Positions 20,573-28,465 of a DNA stretch of 64,000 bases are shown here, piece after piece. The translations under genes and the position numbers were made by a program. The notes under the pieces are model-generated. The model did no database searches. It was not told where the DNA came from and saw only the letters and a list, made by a program, of their open reading frames with translations. Every line of letters starts with the position of its first letter. Within the stretch, counting starts at the first letter, position 1. The stretch is from Rhodobacteraceae bacterium IMCC1909 (GTDB lineage Bacteria > Pseudomonadota > Alphaproteobacteria > Rhodobacterales > Rhodobacteraceae): the NCBI GenBank assembly GCA_030704425.1, contig JAPDHM010000001.1, forward strand, positions 1,612,001 through 1,676,000, in the 5' to 3' direction.

Positions 20573-21103
20573 TTATGCAGATTTAGTTAAATTTGCGACT
20601 TTCTGTGCCAAATAATCCAATTGCGGATCTGGGATGCCCAGATCGCGTAACATATCGGCGGTTTTAAACAGATATTCCGGGTTCGGCCCACGGCCTCCCA
20701 TGGCCCGCGCGATGATCTCGGCCTGCTGATCCAGCGCATAGTGGCAATATTGCGCATGATCGCGGTCCACCACATAGGTCACGGCCCGCGCGCGTCGCCC
20801 ATCGGCCAAGGGCAGATCCACCCATCTTTCCACATAGGCCGATGAAATCAACTCCCGCGCACGCAGCTCTTGCAGCACATGCTCGGCCTCGCGCTCATCC
20901 ACCCGCAGCGCCAGCCCGGCGCAGAAATCCGCTGTCTCTGCTGCATCCAGCGCGAGAACCAAGCCCGGATCCTCGGGCGTGCCGCGATGATGTATAGAGA
21001 GCATGCAAAAGGAGCGCCGATAGCCCGGCAAATCCGCACGCACCTGCTCGATGGGTTCAAACCCGGGGTTCCACAGCAAAGAGCCATAGCCAAACACCCA
21101 CAT
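20573..21103 (-). CDS. ChaC-like gamma-glutamylcyclotransferase
   Basis: A 176-residue protein of the ChaC family, which cleaves the gamma-glutamyl bond of glutathione to release 5-oxoproline and Cys-Gly. The substrate-binding loop FGYGSLLWNPGF at residues 4-15 is the family signature, and the segment VYVERWVDLPL-like near 95 and YLFKTADML near 145 match the family's later blocks. The length is typical. It stands alone behind the MotA-like gene in the same orientation with a 67-base gap. Confidence 0.9.
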   Translation of the reverse strand: MWVFGYGSLLWNPGFEPIEQVRADLPGYRRSFCMLSIHHRGTPEDPGLVLALDAAETADFCAGLALRVDEREAEHVLQELRARELISSAYVERWVDLPLADGRRARAVTYVVDRDHAQYCHYALDQQAEIIARAMGGRGPNPEYLFKTADMLRDLGIPDPQLDYLAQKVANLTKSA

Positions 21104-21267
21104 TTTCGCTGCCTCCTCCGGCCGGCCTCAGATCACGCAGCCTATACGCCCTATTACGCGCCAATAAAATACCCCGCGAACATCCCGCGCGCCTTCTGCT
21201 CTTGATAGAGCGCCACCTACGGATGTGATAGGGAGATATGGCATAGGGTATTGAGCCAAAAGCAGAT

Positions 21268-21307
21268 TTTGAAAAGCGATTTTGGAGTTTGAAAAGCGAT
21301 TTTGGAG
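21268..21307 (+). repeat. Perfect 20-bp tandem duplication containing a Shine-Dalgarno
   Basis: The 20-base unit starting TTTGAAAAGCG and ending TTTTGGAG occurs at 21268-21287 and again, identically, at 21288-21307. Each copy ends in GGAG. The second copy runs into GGAGGT, placed 5 bases before the ATG of the pentapeptide-repeat gene at 21314. Confidence 0.95.
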
Positions 21308-21313
21308 GTGGAC

Positions 21314-22644
21314 ATGACGTCGGCAGCAGAGGAAAACCTATGGTGGAGACTGGCGAGGTTTTCAAGAAGTCGTGGGAAAAATATACGGCTGTGGAATGGA
21401 TATCATAAATATCTGTTGGGGTCATTTTTGTTTGATTATCATAGCCAAATGGAAAATCCAAGATTCGCAGATATTATGGATCTTTCAGACGCGAAAATTC
21501 ATAACATTCAAACTAAAATACCAGACCTCCCCAAAGAATTGGAAAGGCATGGCGCAATTGTTTTGACTGAAGGCTTCACAAAAATCAAAACACGCCTTGA
21601 ATTGAATGGGTTCTATTTCGCGTTTCGCGTTGTCATCCAAAACACTAGATTTAAGAGCTTGCTCACTTTGTCCCATGCGCAATTCGCAGCGGGCCTAATG
21701 GCCTATGATTGCGTTTTTAAGGAAGGCCTAAACGCAACAGCGGCCAATTTTGGGCCATTCACTACATTTAGCGAGTGCCGTTTTATCGGGTATGCATCTT
21801 TTGATTTCGCTACATTCGATAGGTCTAGATTCAGCAAGGCCTTATTTAAGGAAACGGCTTACTTTTATGCATCAATATTTAACGCATCCAATACTTTCAA
21901 CGACGCAATATTCAAGGGCAAAGCTGATTTTGGCAATGCAACTGTCGATGGCCAAATTAATTTTGGCAAGGCGACATTTTGCGACAGAGCATCCTTCGAT
22001 GATGCCAGGCCCGACCGATCTGCCGCACTGTTGAGTTTTAACGCTTCTGAATTTTGCAAACATCCCCAAGGTTTTTTGGCCGCGAGCTGCATGAAGATAC
22101 CGATTGGACGGGTGTTAAACTACCAAACGCCAAGGCGCAGGCGGCTCTACCTCGGGATCTCTTAGAGGACGACAAACGCGCCTATGAGCAGTTGTGGATC
22201 AAATGCGGTGCCTTGGGCAAGGTGGAGGATGAGCATATGTTCTTTAGCAAGGAGATGGAGCTCACGGGCCGCCTCTCCCCTTGGTACACCCGCACCACCT
22301 ATTGTCTTTATCGCCTTGTCTCAGATTATGGCTACAGCTATTGGCGGCCGATTGCTTGGATGGGGGTGCTATGGGGCGTTTGGAGCGTATTATACGCGCT
22401 TCATTTCATGGGCCGAGACCAGCTGCATCCGTGCATGGACCGGGTAGAGCTTTTGCTCAGCATCGCGGGCCTGTCTTTTGCGAATATTTTTGCCGTTTTT
22501 GGGTTTTATCGGCGGTTTCCCAGTGATCTTTTGGCCGATCCCACGACCTGTATCGTTCTGCTCACTGTGAGTGAAACCCTGCTGGGCTTTGTGTTTTTGT
22601 TCTTTCTGGGTCTTGGGCTGCGCACGCGGTTCCGGCTGCGCTAG
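21314..22644 (+). pseudogene. Pentapeptide-repeat membrane protein, frameshifted at a T6 tract
   Basis: The gene is read in two frames. The first (21314-22165) encodes a degenerate pentapeptide-repeat beta-helix with Phe every five residues from about 140 to 250 (ANF, CRF, ASF, ATF, ADF, INF, ATF). The second (entered near 22072, ending 22644) continues as FFGRELHEDTDWTG and three C-terminal helices, as in full-length relatives. The frames join with a -1 shift at T-TTT-TTG (22072-22078). One extra T would restore a continuous protein of about 443 residues. The cause may be a mutation, sequencing error or programmed -1 frameshifting. The 5' part is visibly AT-richer than its neighbours. Confidence 0.75.
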
Positions 22645-22672
22645 GGCCTAGGCCCCAAGGATCGCAACCAGG

Positions 22673-22708
22673 CTTTAGCTTTTCTTGGGACTTTAGCTTT
22701 TCTTGCGG
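22673..22708. repeat. Tandem 18-bp duplication across the tyrC stop codon
   Basis: Two 18-base units (22673-22690 and 22691-22708) share their first 15 bases, CTTTAGCTTTTCTTG. On the minus strand each unit reads as ...AAGAAAAGCTAAAG, so the end Lys-Lys-Ser-stop is present twice in frame. Confidence 0.85.
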
Positions 22709-23598
22709 CCAAAATCGGGTGCATCAGTGTCTTGGCCCGCATCGATGATGCCCCGGCGGATGGCGCGGGTGCGGGTGAAATAGTCATGCAGCATCTCACC
22801 ATCGCCAGTGCGGATCGCCCGTTGCAGCGCGAAGAGCTCCTCGGTGAAGCGGCCGAGGATCTCCAAGGTCGCATCCTTATTGGTCAAAAACACGTCGCGC
22901 CACATGGTCGGATCACTGGCGGCAATGCGGGTAAAGTCGCGAAAGCCGGTGGCAGAGAAGTTGATCACCTCCGAATTGGTCACCCGGTGCAGATCATCGG
23001 CCACGCCCACCATCGTATAGGCGATTAAATGCGGTGCATGGCTGGTTACTGCCAGCACCAAATCGTGGTGGTCCGGATCCATTTCCTCGACCTTCGCCCC
23101 CAGCGCCTGCCAATACTGCGACAGCTGCGCCACGGCAGCAGTATCGGCGCCATTGGGAGTCAAAAGGCACCAGCGGTTATCAAACAGCTCCGCAAAACCC
23201 GCCCTTGGCCCAGAATGCTCAGTGCCGGCCAGCGGGTGGCCCGGCACGAAATGCACGCCCGGCGCAATATGCGGTGCCACCGCTTCAATCACCGCGCGCT
23301 TAACTGAGCCCACATCCGTCACCGTGGCGCCGGGTTTGATATGCGGTGCCAGCTCAGCCATAACCTCGCCCATCGCCCCCACTGGCAAGCAAAGCACCAC
23401 CAGATCCGCCGCACGTACCGCACTGGCCAGATCGTCGCAGACCGTATCGCACAGGCCAATCTCGCGCGCCGTGGCTCGGGTTTGTTCTGAGCGGGCATAG
23501 CCTGTCACATGCGCGCCCATGCCCGCCCGGCGCATCGCCCAGAACATGGAAGAGGCAATCAACCCTAAGCCCACAAAGGCCACGCGATCATAGCTCAT
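22693..23598 (-). CDS. tyrC: Prephenate/arogenate dehydrogenase
   Basis: A 301-residue NAD(P)-dependent dehydrogenase of tyrosine synthesis, acting on prephenate and/or arogenate. The Rossmann motif VGLGLIASS lies at residues 8-16, followed by LCLPVGAMG near 69. The conserved catalytic region is [14 protein letters not shown] near 117-130 with its His, and [18 protein letters not shown] near 174 is the family's second signature. The ATG at 23598 overlaps the hisC stop (ATGA), a common coupling of these two genes in alphaproteobacteria. There is no ACT domain, so feedback control by tyrosine would differ from enzymes carrying one. Confidence 0.93.
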   Translation of the reverse strand: MSYDRVAFVGLGLIASSMFWAMRRAGMGAHVTGYARSEQTRATAREIGLCDTVCDDLASAVRAADLVVLCLPVGAMGEVMAELAPHIKPGATVTDVGSVKRAVIEAVAPHIAPGVHFVPGHPLAGTEHSGPRAGFAELFDNRWCLLTPNGADTAAVAQLSQYWQALGAKVEEMDPDHHDLVLAVTSHAPHLIAYTMVGVADDLHRVTNSEVINFSATGFRDFTRIAASDPTMWRDVFLTNKDATLEILGRFTEELFALQRAIRTGDGEMLHDYFTRTRAIRRGIIDAGQDTDAPDFGRKKS

Positions 23599-24680
23599 GG
23601 GGTTTTCTCCAAAAAGCTCCGCACCGCCTGCACCACGCGCGCGCATGCCGCCATATCGGGCACGGTGATGCGCAAACACTCCGGCAAGCCATAGCTGCCC
23701 ACCCGGCGCACGAGAATGCCCAGGCTTTGCAGATGATCGTCGCAAGCCTCCGCCTGCTCTTGGCTGGCGAAACGGGCCAGAAGGAAATTCGTATCAGACG
23801 GGTCAGAGGCGACGCCCAGCGCGGCGAGCTCCTCGGCCAAATAGGCGCGGGCCGCATTGTTTTGCGCCCGATGTTGAATGACGAAGTCATGATCACGCAC
23901 CGCCGCTTCACCGGCGGCCAATGCGGGAGCGGAAATATTGAACGGTCCGCGAACGCGGTTGAGCACGTCAATGATATGTTGCGGCCCATAGCCCCAGCCC
24001 ACGCGCAATCCCCCCAGCCCGTACATTTTCGACAGGGTGCGCAGCATGACCACATTGTCATGCGCCTCAACAAACCGCGCGCCACTGTCCCAACCCTCGA
24101 CATAATCGGCGTAGGCCCCATCAAGCACGATCACCACAGTCTTCGGCGTTTTCGCAATCAACTCCGCAAGATCCTCGTCAGAGATTTTTGTCCCCGTCGG
24201 ATTGCCCGGATTGGCAATGAAGATCATCCCAGTGCGCGGAGTGATGGCGGATAAAATCGCCTCAACGTCCACATGGCGCTCGGCCTCTGGCACACAGACA
24301 AGCCGCGCACCGGCCGCCATGGCATAAAGACGGTACATTAAAAACCCATGCTCGGTGTGAATGACCTCCACCTCGGGGCCTGCATAGGCCTGGCACAGAA
24401 AGCTGATCAGCTCATCCGACCCACAGCCGCAGATGATCCGCTGCGCCTCCAGGCCATGCAGCTCCGCCAAAGCCGCACGAAGCCCGCTGTGATCAGAGGA
24501 AGGATAGCGATGCAGCGTGCTGGCCGCCTCTGCAAGCGCCTGTTGCGCCGAAGCCGGTGGACCGTTGGGATTTTCATTCGACGACAGTTTGAGAATGTCC
24601 TGGACACCCTGCACAGAAGATTTCCCGCCGACATAAAGCTCAATATCCAAAATTCCAAGCTGAGGTTGTGGCTGTGTCAT
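23595..24680 (-). CDS. hisC: Histidinol-phosphate aminotransferase
   Basis: This 361-residue fold-type I PLP aminotransferase converts imidazole-acetol phosphate to histidinol phosphate. In alphaproteobacteria such enzymes often also transaminate prephenate or phenylpyruvate, which fits the overlap with tyr[11 protein letters not shown] near residue 29 is the N-terminal signature, NPGNPTGT near 157 the PLP-contact motif, and [16 protein letters not shown] near 217 contains the Schiff-base Lys. AAGGGA lies upstream of the ATG. The other his genes in this window (hisG, hisZ) are 7 kb away. Confidence 0.94.
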   Translation of the reverse strand: MTQPQPQLGILDIELYVGGKSSVQGVQDILKLSSNENPNGPPASAQQALAEAASTLHRYPSSDHSGLRAALAELHGLEAQRIICGCGSDELISFLCQAYAGPEVEVIHTEHGFLMYRLYAMAAGARLVCVPEAERHVDVEAILSAITPRTGMIFIANPGNPTGTKISDEDLAELIAKTPKTVVIVLDGAYADYVEGWDSGARFVEAHDNVVMLRTLSKMYGLGGLRVGWGYGPQHIIDVLNRVRGPFNISAPALAAGEAAVRDHDFVIQHRAQNNAARAYLAEELAALGVASDPSDTNFLLARFASQEQAEACDDHLQSLGILVRRVGSYGLPECLRITVPDMAACARVVQAVRSFLEKTP

Positions 24681-24824
24681 GTGATATTCCCTTCTGCCGT
24701 CCTTCTAACGTCAATCTCAAGCATTTCCAGCGGTTTTTGAATGACCAATACCCAAACAATCCAGTCCCGCGTGCCATTGTGGCGAAATACGGGGCGGTGT
24801 AAACTGGACACAAAGCCCCAAATA

Positions 24825-24858
24825 AAAAAGCCGCGGCGGTTTCCCGTCGCGGCTTTTT
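24825..24858 (-). terminator. Strong Rho-independent terminator of rpsD
   Basis: Fifteen-base arms at 24825-24839 and 24844-24858 pair with a single mismatch around a four-base loop. Each arm begins or ends with five A or T residues, so the hairpin would also work in the + direction. It lies 20 bases past the rpsD stop. Confidence 0.9.
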
Positions 24859-24878
24859 GAAACTTGATTTGGCGAAGA

Positions 24879-25499
24879 TTAGTTCTTCGCGTAGAATTCC
24901 ACCACGAGGTTCGGTTCCATCATCACAGGATATGGTACATCGCCAAGACCTGGAGTGCGCACAAAAGTCGCGGTCATCTTGCTGTGATCTGCATCGATGT
25001 AATCTGGCACATCACGTTCTGCCAATTGTGTGGCTTCCAGCAAAACGGCCATCTGCTTGGAACGATCACGCACCTCGATCACATCCCCTTCAGACACGCG
25101 GTAAGACGCAATGTTCACTTTCTTGCCGTTCACCCGCACGTGGCCATGGTTTACAAACTGGCGTGCTGCAAAGACTGTCGCCACGAATTTGGCGCGGTAA
25201 ACAACAGCATCCAACCGACGCTCCAGAAGGCCGATCAACTGCTCACCAGTGTCGCCTTTTAGACGCTCAGCTTCGGCATAGATGCGGCGGAATTGCTTCT
25301 CGGTCAAATCGCCGTAGTAGCCTTTCAGCTTTTGCTTCGCGCGCAGCTGTGTGCCAAAATCCGACAGTTTGCCTTTGCGACGCTGACCGTGCTGGCCAGG
25401 GCCATATTCACGACGATTAACAGGTGATTTAGGACGACCCCAGATGTTTTCGCCCATCCGGCGGTCAATTTTATATTTGGCAGCGGTACGTTTTGTCAC
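24879..25499 (-). CDS. rpsD: 30S ribosomal protein S4
   Basis: A 206-residue primary 16S rRNA-binding protein that also organises the 30S body. The N-terminus [20 protein letters not shown] is alphaproteobacterial, followed by [19 protein letters not shown]. The S4 RNA-binding domain near residues 95-155 contains [12 protein letters not shown] and [13 protein letters not shown]. The GTG at 25499 gives the standard length and has AAGGAG upstream; the open frame to 25535 is longer than the family. It is transcribed alone and ends at a strong hairpin terminator. Confidence 0.97.
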   Translation of the reverse strand: MTKRTAAKYKIDRRMGENIWGRPKSPVNRREYGPGQHGQRRKGKLSDFGTQLRAKQKLKGYYGDLTEKQFRRIYAEAERLKGDTGEQLIGLLERRLDAVVYRAKFVATVFAARQFVNHGHVRVNGKKVNIASYRVSEGDVIEVRDRSKQMAVLLEATQLAERDVPDYIDADHSKMTATFVRTPGLGDVPYPVMMEPNLVVEFYAKN

Positions 25500-25877
25500 C
25501 GGCTGATCTCCTTCGATAAAGTCGAAGCCCAACATGGGCCACTATGAAGGGCGTTGTCCTTTGGGCGAACCCCGACAGGCATCCCCTTGCGGGGGCCACC
25601 AACACCAATGGGGCGCGGATGCCAGTCCTAAATGGCGATGTCAAGGCCAAAGAGGAACGCCTTGCGACGTTCCTCTGTCATCCATGGCTCTGATGAGCCT
25701 ATGGGACGTGCGGGGCACTGCGTCCACGTCTCTGTGAGATCCTAAAATCCCATTGGCGGCGTCTGTCCCGGCCAGATTACTGCTCAGTCTTGCGCTGCTT
25801 GGTTACAGTCGTAACAGAGGTGATTCGCCTTGTGAATCCCTCTTGTGGATTTTTTCCAGCGCCCACAAAGCAGAGAT
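25500..25877. other. 378-base intergenic region with a hairpin; possible rpsD leader
   Basis: No credible gene was found. A 9-base perfect stem, AGAGGAACG (25651-25659) with CGTTCCTCT (25668-25676), is followed on the minus strand by TTTGG. Just past it on the same strand is TTGACA, a possible -35 element, so the hairpin could end upstream transcription before an rpsD promoter. A second small stem, CCCCTTGCGGGG, lies nearer rpsD. A leader or small RNA is possible but matches no family that I recognise. Confidence 0.35.
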
Positions 25878-27845
25878 TTAGGATGACTTACGCTTCGGCT
25901 TGCCAGGATCAAACTTATGTTTATCCGGGCGGGCGCTTGGCTTGCCCCCTTTGGGCTTGCCCGCGCCTGCTTTTGCTGCCGGCTTTGAGCCGGGCTTGCC
26001 ACCCGATTTGCCTACAGAGGGTTTGCCCCCACCCGGCTTCCCGCTTCCAGTTTTTTTCTTGAAACTCTCAACCACCCCGTCGGGGCGGCTTTGCGCTGCG
26101 GTCTTGGATTTAAATTTTGGTTTGCCGTCACCCGTTTTGGACTTACGCGTTTTGGGTGATGGCGCATCGTTCCAATCTATCAATCCAATGGGCTTTTCGA
26201 CCGGCCGTTTTTTATCTGCCCAAGGTTTTGACGCGCTGGATCGCTCATAGGGCAAATCAGCCGGTGGAGCTTTAAGTTCACTCACAACCGCATCATCTTC
26301 AACGGTCATATTCGGGCCCAAGGCTTTCTTGAACCCCTCAACACTGGAGAGTTTAACTTCAAAGAATGAGGCATCGGAATGAATTTTGATTGCGCCAATA
26401 TCATGTTTGGTCAACCCACCGGCGTTACAAATCATCGGCAGAAGACGACCGGGCAATGTGCCAGAGGCACGGCCACCGGGAATGGAGAACCAGACAGTTG
26501 GGCCAAAATCTGCAACGCTGCGTGGCTTGGCCTCTTTTGCCTCACGCGCATCGACCGCTAAGAGCTCCTCGGGGGCAGATTGCTTGGCCGTATAGACCCG
26601 CAAAAACGCCGCGGCCACCTGAGCTGGGGAGAAATGGGACAAAAGCTCATCAACCACCACCTGATCGGTCGCTGAAACTTCCTCATGCCAGGCGGGATCT
26701 TCCAAAAGCCGGGCCCGATCCTTTGCAGTCACCTCTTCCGCGGAGGGCGGCACGGTCCATTCCGCTTTCACCTTCGCACCTTGCAAAATGCGCTCGGCTT
26801 TGCGTCGCACGGAGGGTGGCACAATCAGTACGGAAATCCCTTTGCGCCCGGCCCGACCCGTGCGGCCTGACCGGTGCATCAAAGTTTCAAAATTGCTCGG
26901 CAATTCCGCATGCACCACCAAATCCAAATTCGGAAGGTCAATCCCCCGCGCCGCCACATCGGTGGCCACACAGATCCGCGCCCGGCCATCGCGCATAGCC
27001 TGCAAGGCATGAGAGCGTTCCGCCTGGCTCAATTCCCCCGAAAGGCTGACCACAGAAAAACCACGGTTCGACAGGCGCGTGGTCAAACGATTGACCATGA
27101 CCCGCGTATTGGCAAAGACCAAAGCATTCGGGGCTTCATAAAAGCGCAAGACGTTGATGATTGCATTTTCCATATCCCGCGCTGCAACGTTCAATGCGCG
27201 ATACTCGATATCCGTGTGCTGGGACTTCTCCGCAACGGTCGACACGCGCTGTGCGTCTCTTTGGTAGGATTTTGCCAAAGTGGCGATAGATTTTGGTACA
27301 GTGGCGGAAAACATCAAAGTGCGGCGCATCTCAGGCGCGTGACCAAGGATGAACTCCAGATCTTCCTTGAAGCCCAAGTCGAGCATTTCATCCGCCTCAT
27401 CGAGCACCACCGCCCGCAGCTCAGATAAATCAATCGACCCGCGCATGATGTGATCGCGCAAACGCCCCGGCGTGGCCACAACAATATGCGCCCCGCGGGC
27501 CAAAGCCCGGCGCTCATCGCGCATATCCATACCGCCCACGCAAGAGGCCATTGTCACCTGCGCTTCGCCATAAAGCCATTGCAGCTCGCGCTTGACCTGC
27601 AAGGCCAGCTCACGGGTTGGGGCAATGATCAAAGCCAAAAGGTGCGACGCGCGGTCAAACACCTCATTGCTTCCCAAAAGACTATCGCCAATGGCCAGAC
27701 CAAAGCCGACCGTCTTACCAGATCCGGTTTGCGCCGAGACCAGCAGGTCCGCCTGTGCAAGTTCTGGCGCGGTGACGGCCAATTGAACAGGAGTCAAAGT
27801 GTCATAGCCGCGCTTTTTCAGCGCGTCAGCTAGAGCTTGTTTCAC
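25878..27845 (-). CDS. DEAD-box ATP-dependent RNA helicase with basic tail
   Basis: A 655-residue RNA helicase of the DeaD/DbpA group, acting in ribosome assembly or RNA decay. Domain 1 carries AQTGSGKT at residues 38-45, PTRELALQV near 77, LDEADEML near 148 and SAT near 178; domain 2 carries VATDVAARGID near 290 and HRSGRTGRAGRKG near 312. A DbpA-type RNA-binding domain follows around 460-535 (VWFSIPGGRASGTLPGRLLP). The last 100 residues are low-complexity and rich in Lys, Gly, Ser and Pro, probably a disordered RNA-binding tail. Which named helicase it matches is not decided by sequence alone. Confidence 0.93.
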   Translation of the reverse strand: MKQALADALKKRGYDTLTPVQLAVTAPELAQADLLVSAQTGSGKTVGFGLAIGDSLLGSNEVFDRASHLLALIIAPTRELALQVKRELQWLYGEAQVTMASCVGGMDMRDERRALARGAHIVVATPGRLRDHIMRGSIDLSELRAVVLDEADEMLDLGFKEDLEFILGHAPEMRRTLMFSATVPKSIATLAKSYQRDAQRVSTVAEKSQHTDIEYRALNVAARDMENAIINVLRFYEAPNALVFANTRVMVNRLTTRLSNRGFSVVSLSGELSQAERSHALQAMRDGRARICVATDVAARGIDLPNLDLVVHAELPSNFETLMHRSGRTGRAGRKGISVLIVPPSVRRKAERILQGAKVKAEWTVPPSAEEVTAKDRARLLEDPAWHEEVSATDQVVVDELLSHFSPAQVAAAFLRVYTAKQSAPEELLAVDAREAKEAKPRSVADFGPTVWFSIPGGRASGTLPGRLLPMICNAGGLTKHDIGAIKIHSDASFFEVKLSSVEGFKKALGPNMTVEDDAVVSELKAPPADLPYERSSASKPWADKKRPVEKPIGLIDWNDAPSPKTRKSKTGDGKPKFKSKTAAQSRPDGVVESFKKKTGSGKPGGGKPSVGKSGGKPGSKPAAKAGAGKPKGGKPSARPDKHKFDPGKPKRKSS

Positions 27846-27978
27846 GAGAATATCTTCCTATGTCATGCGGGCGCTGCAGCCCCCCATGGACCGACCAACC
27901 CCAATTGGGCGCCTCAACGGCACCTCAATAAAGCGCGGATAGGCGTTTTTACATCGGAAGTATAGGGCAGGCGCAAAT

Positions 27979-28350
27979 TTAGGAGCCCGCAGCCCCGCCA
28001 CGCCGCCTGCGTCGCTTATGCGCCGCAAATAGTACGGGTGCGAGAAATCGGCGATAGATCACAGAGGAGACGGCCTTGATGGGTTTGAAATTGACAATCG
28101 GCGCCAAGATCCAAAAATAAGGCAGTTGCCGCCAAATCGCCACAAAGGCCTCGACCCCGACTAAGATCCGCGCGCCGCGCCGGACGTGCAGCTGTTTGGC
28201 CGCTTGATCTTCACTGAGGCCCCAATCTGCGGCCGTTTGTGCAGTAATTTCCACATAGGCCAAATCATCACCGGAGAGGCGTTTGTAATGCTCTATCTCC
28301 CGGCGACAAATCGGGCACTCAGCATTATAAAGAACTTCTAGTTGGGCCAT
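27979..28350 (-). CDS. DCC-family thiol-disulfide oxidoreductase-like protein (DUF393)
   Basis: A 123-residue protein of the DUF393/DCC family. The N-terminal motif YNAECPICRREIEHYK at residues 8-23 has the CxxC expected of a thioredoxin-like redox site, and the C-terminus ends in a strongly basic run (HKRRRRRGG). The start at 28350 (MAQLEVLYNAECP) is chosen because the longer frame to 28473 overlaps the end of nrdJ. The family's role is poorly known. It lies about 115 bases beyond nrdJ, which itself needs reducing power, but a link is not shown. Confidence 0.82.
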   Translation of the reverse strand: MAQLEVLYNAECPICRREIEHYKRLSGDDLAYVEITAQTAADWGLSEDQAAKQLHVRRGARILVGVEAFVAIWRQLPYFWILAPIVNFKPIKAVSSVIYRRFLAPVLFAAHKRRRRRGGAAGS

Positions 28351-28465
28351 GGGTCTCTGCTCGCTCGTTACACTCCGCTGGTAACAGGTAGGGCATCGCG
28401 CGAGCAGGTCCAGCGGCAACAAAGAGCCGACCTCGCGAAAGATCCGCAGGCCGGGCCTATTCAAT

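Noticed and set aside
21314-22165. The pentapeptide-repeat gene as a complete 284-residue protein.
   Set aside because: The last 30 residues of this frame are unlike the family, while another frame continues exactly with the conserved FFGRELHEDTDW block and C-terminal helices.
22644-22655. The palindrome GGGCCTAGGCCC at the end of the pentapeptide gene as a terminator.
   Set aside because: It has no loop and no T-tract, so it is unlikely to form a terminator hairpin.
25784-25877. A minus-strand frame downstream of the DEAD-box gene encoding CGRWKKSTRGIHKANHLCYDC and ending in a stop at 25784, looking like a small zinc-binding protein.
   Set aside because: No ATG, GTG or TTG start with a ribosome site lies in this frame between the helicase stop and the Cys-rich part; the open frame only continues into an antisense-phase shadow of the helicase gene.
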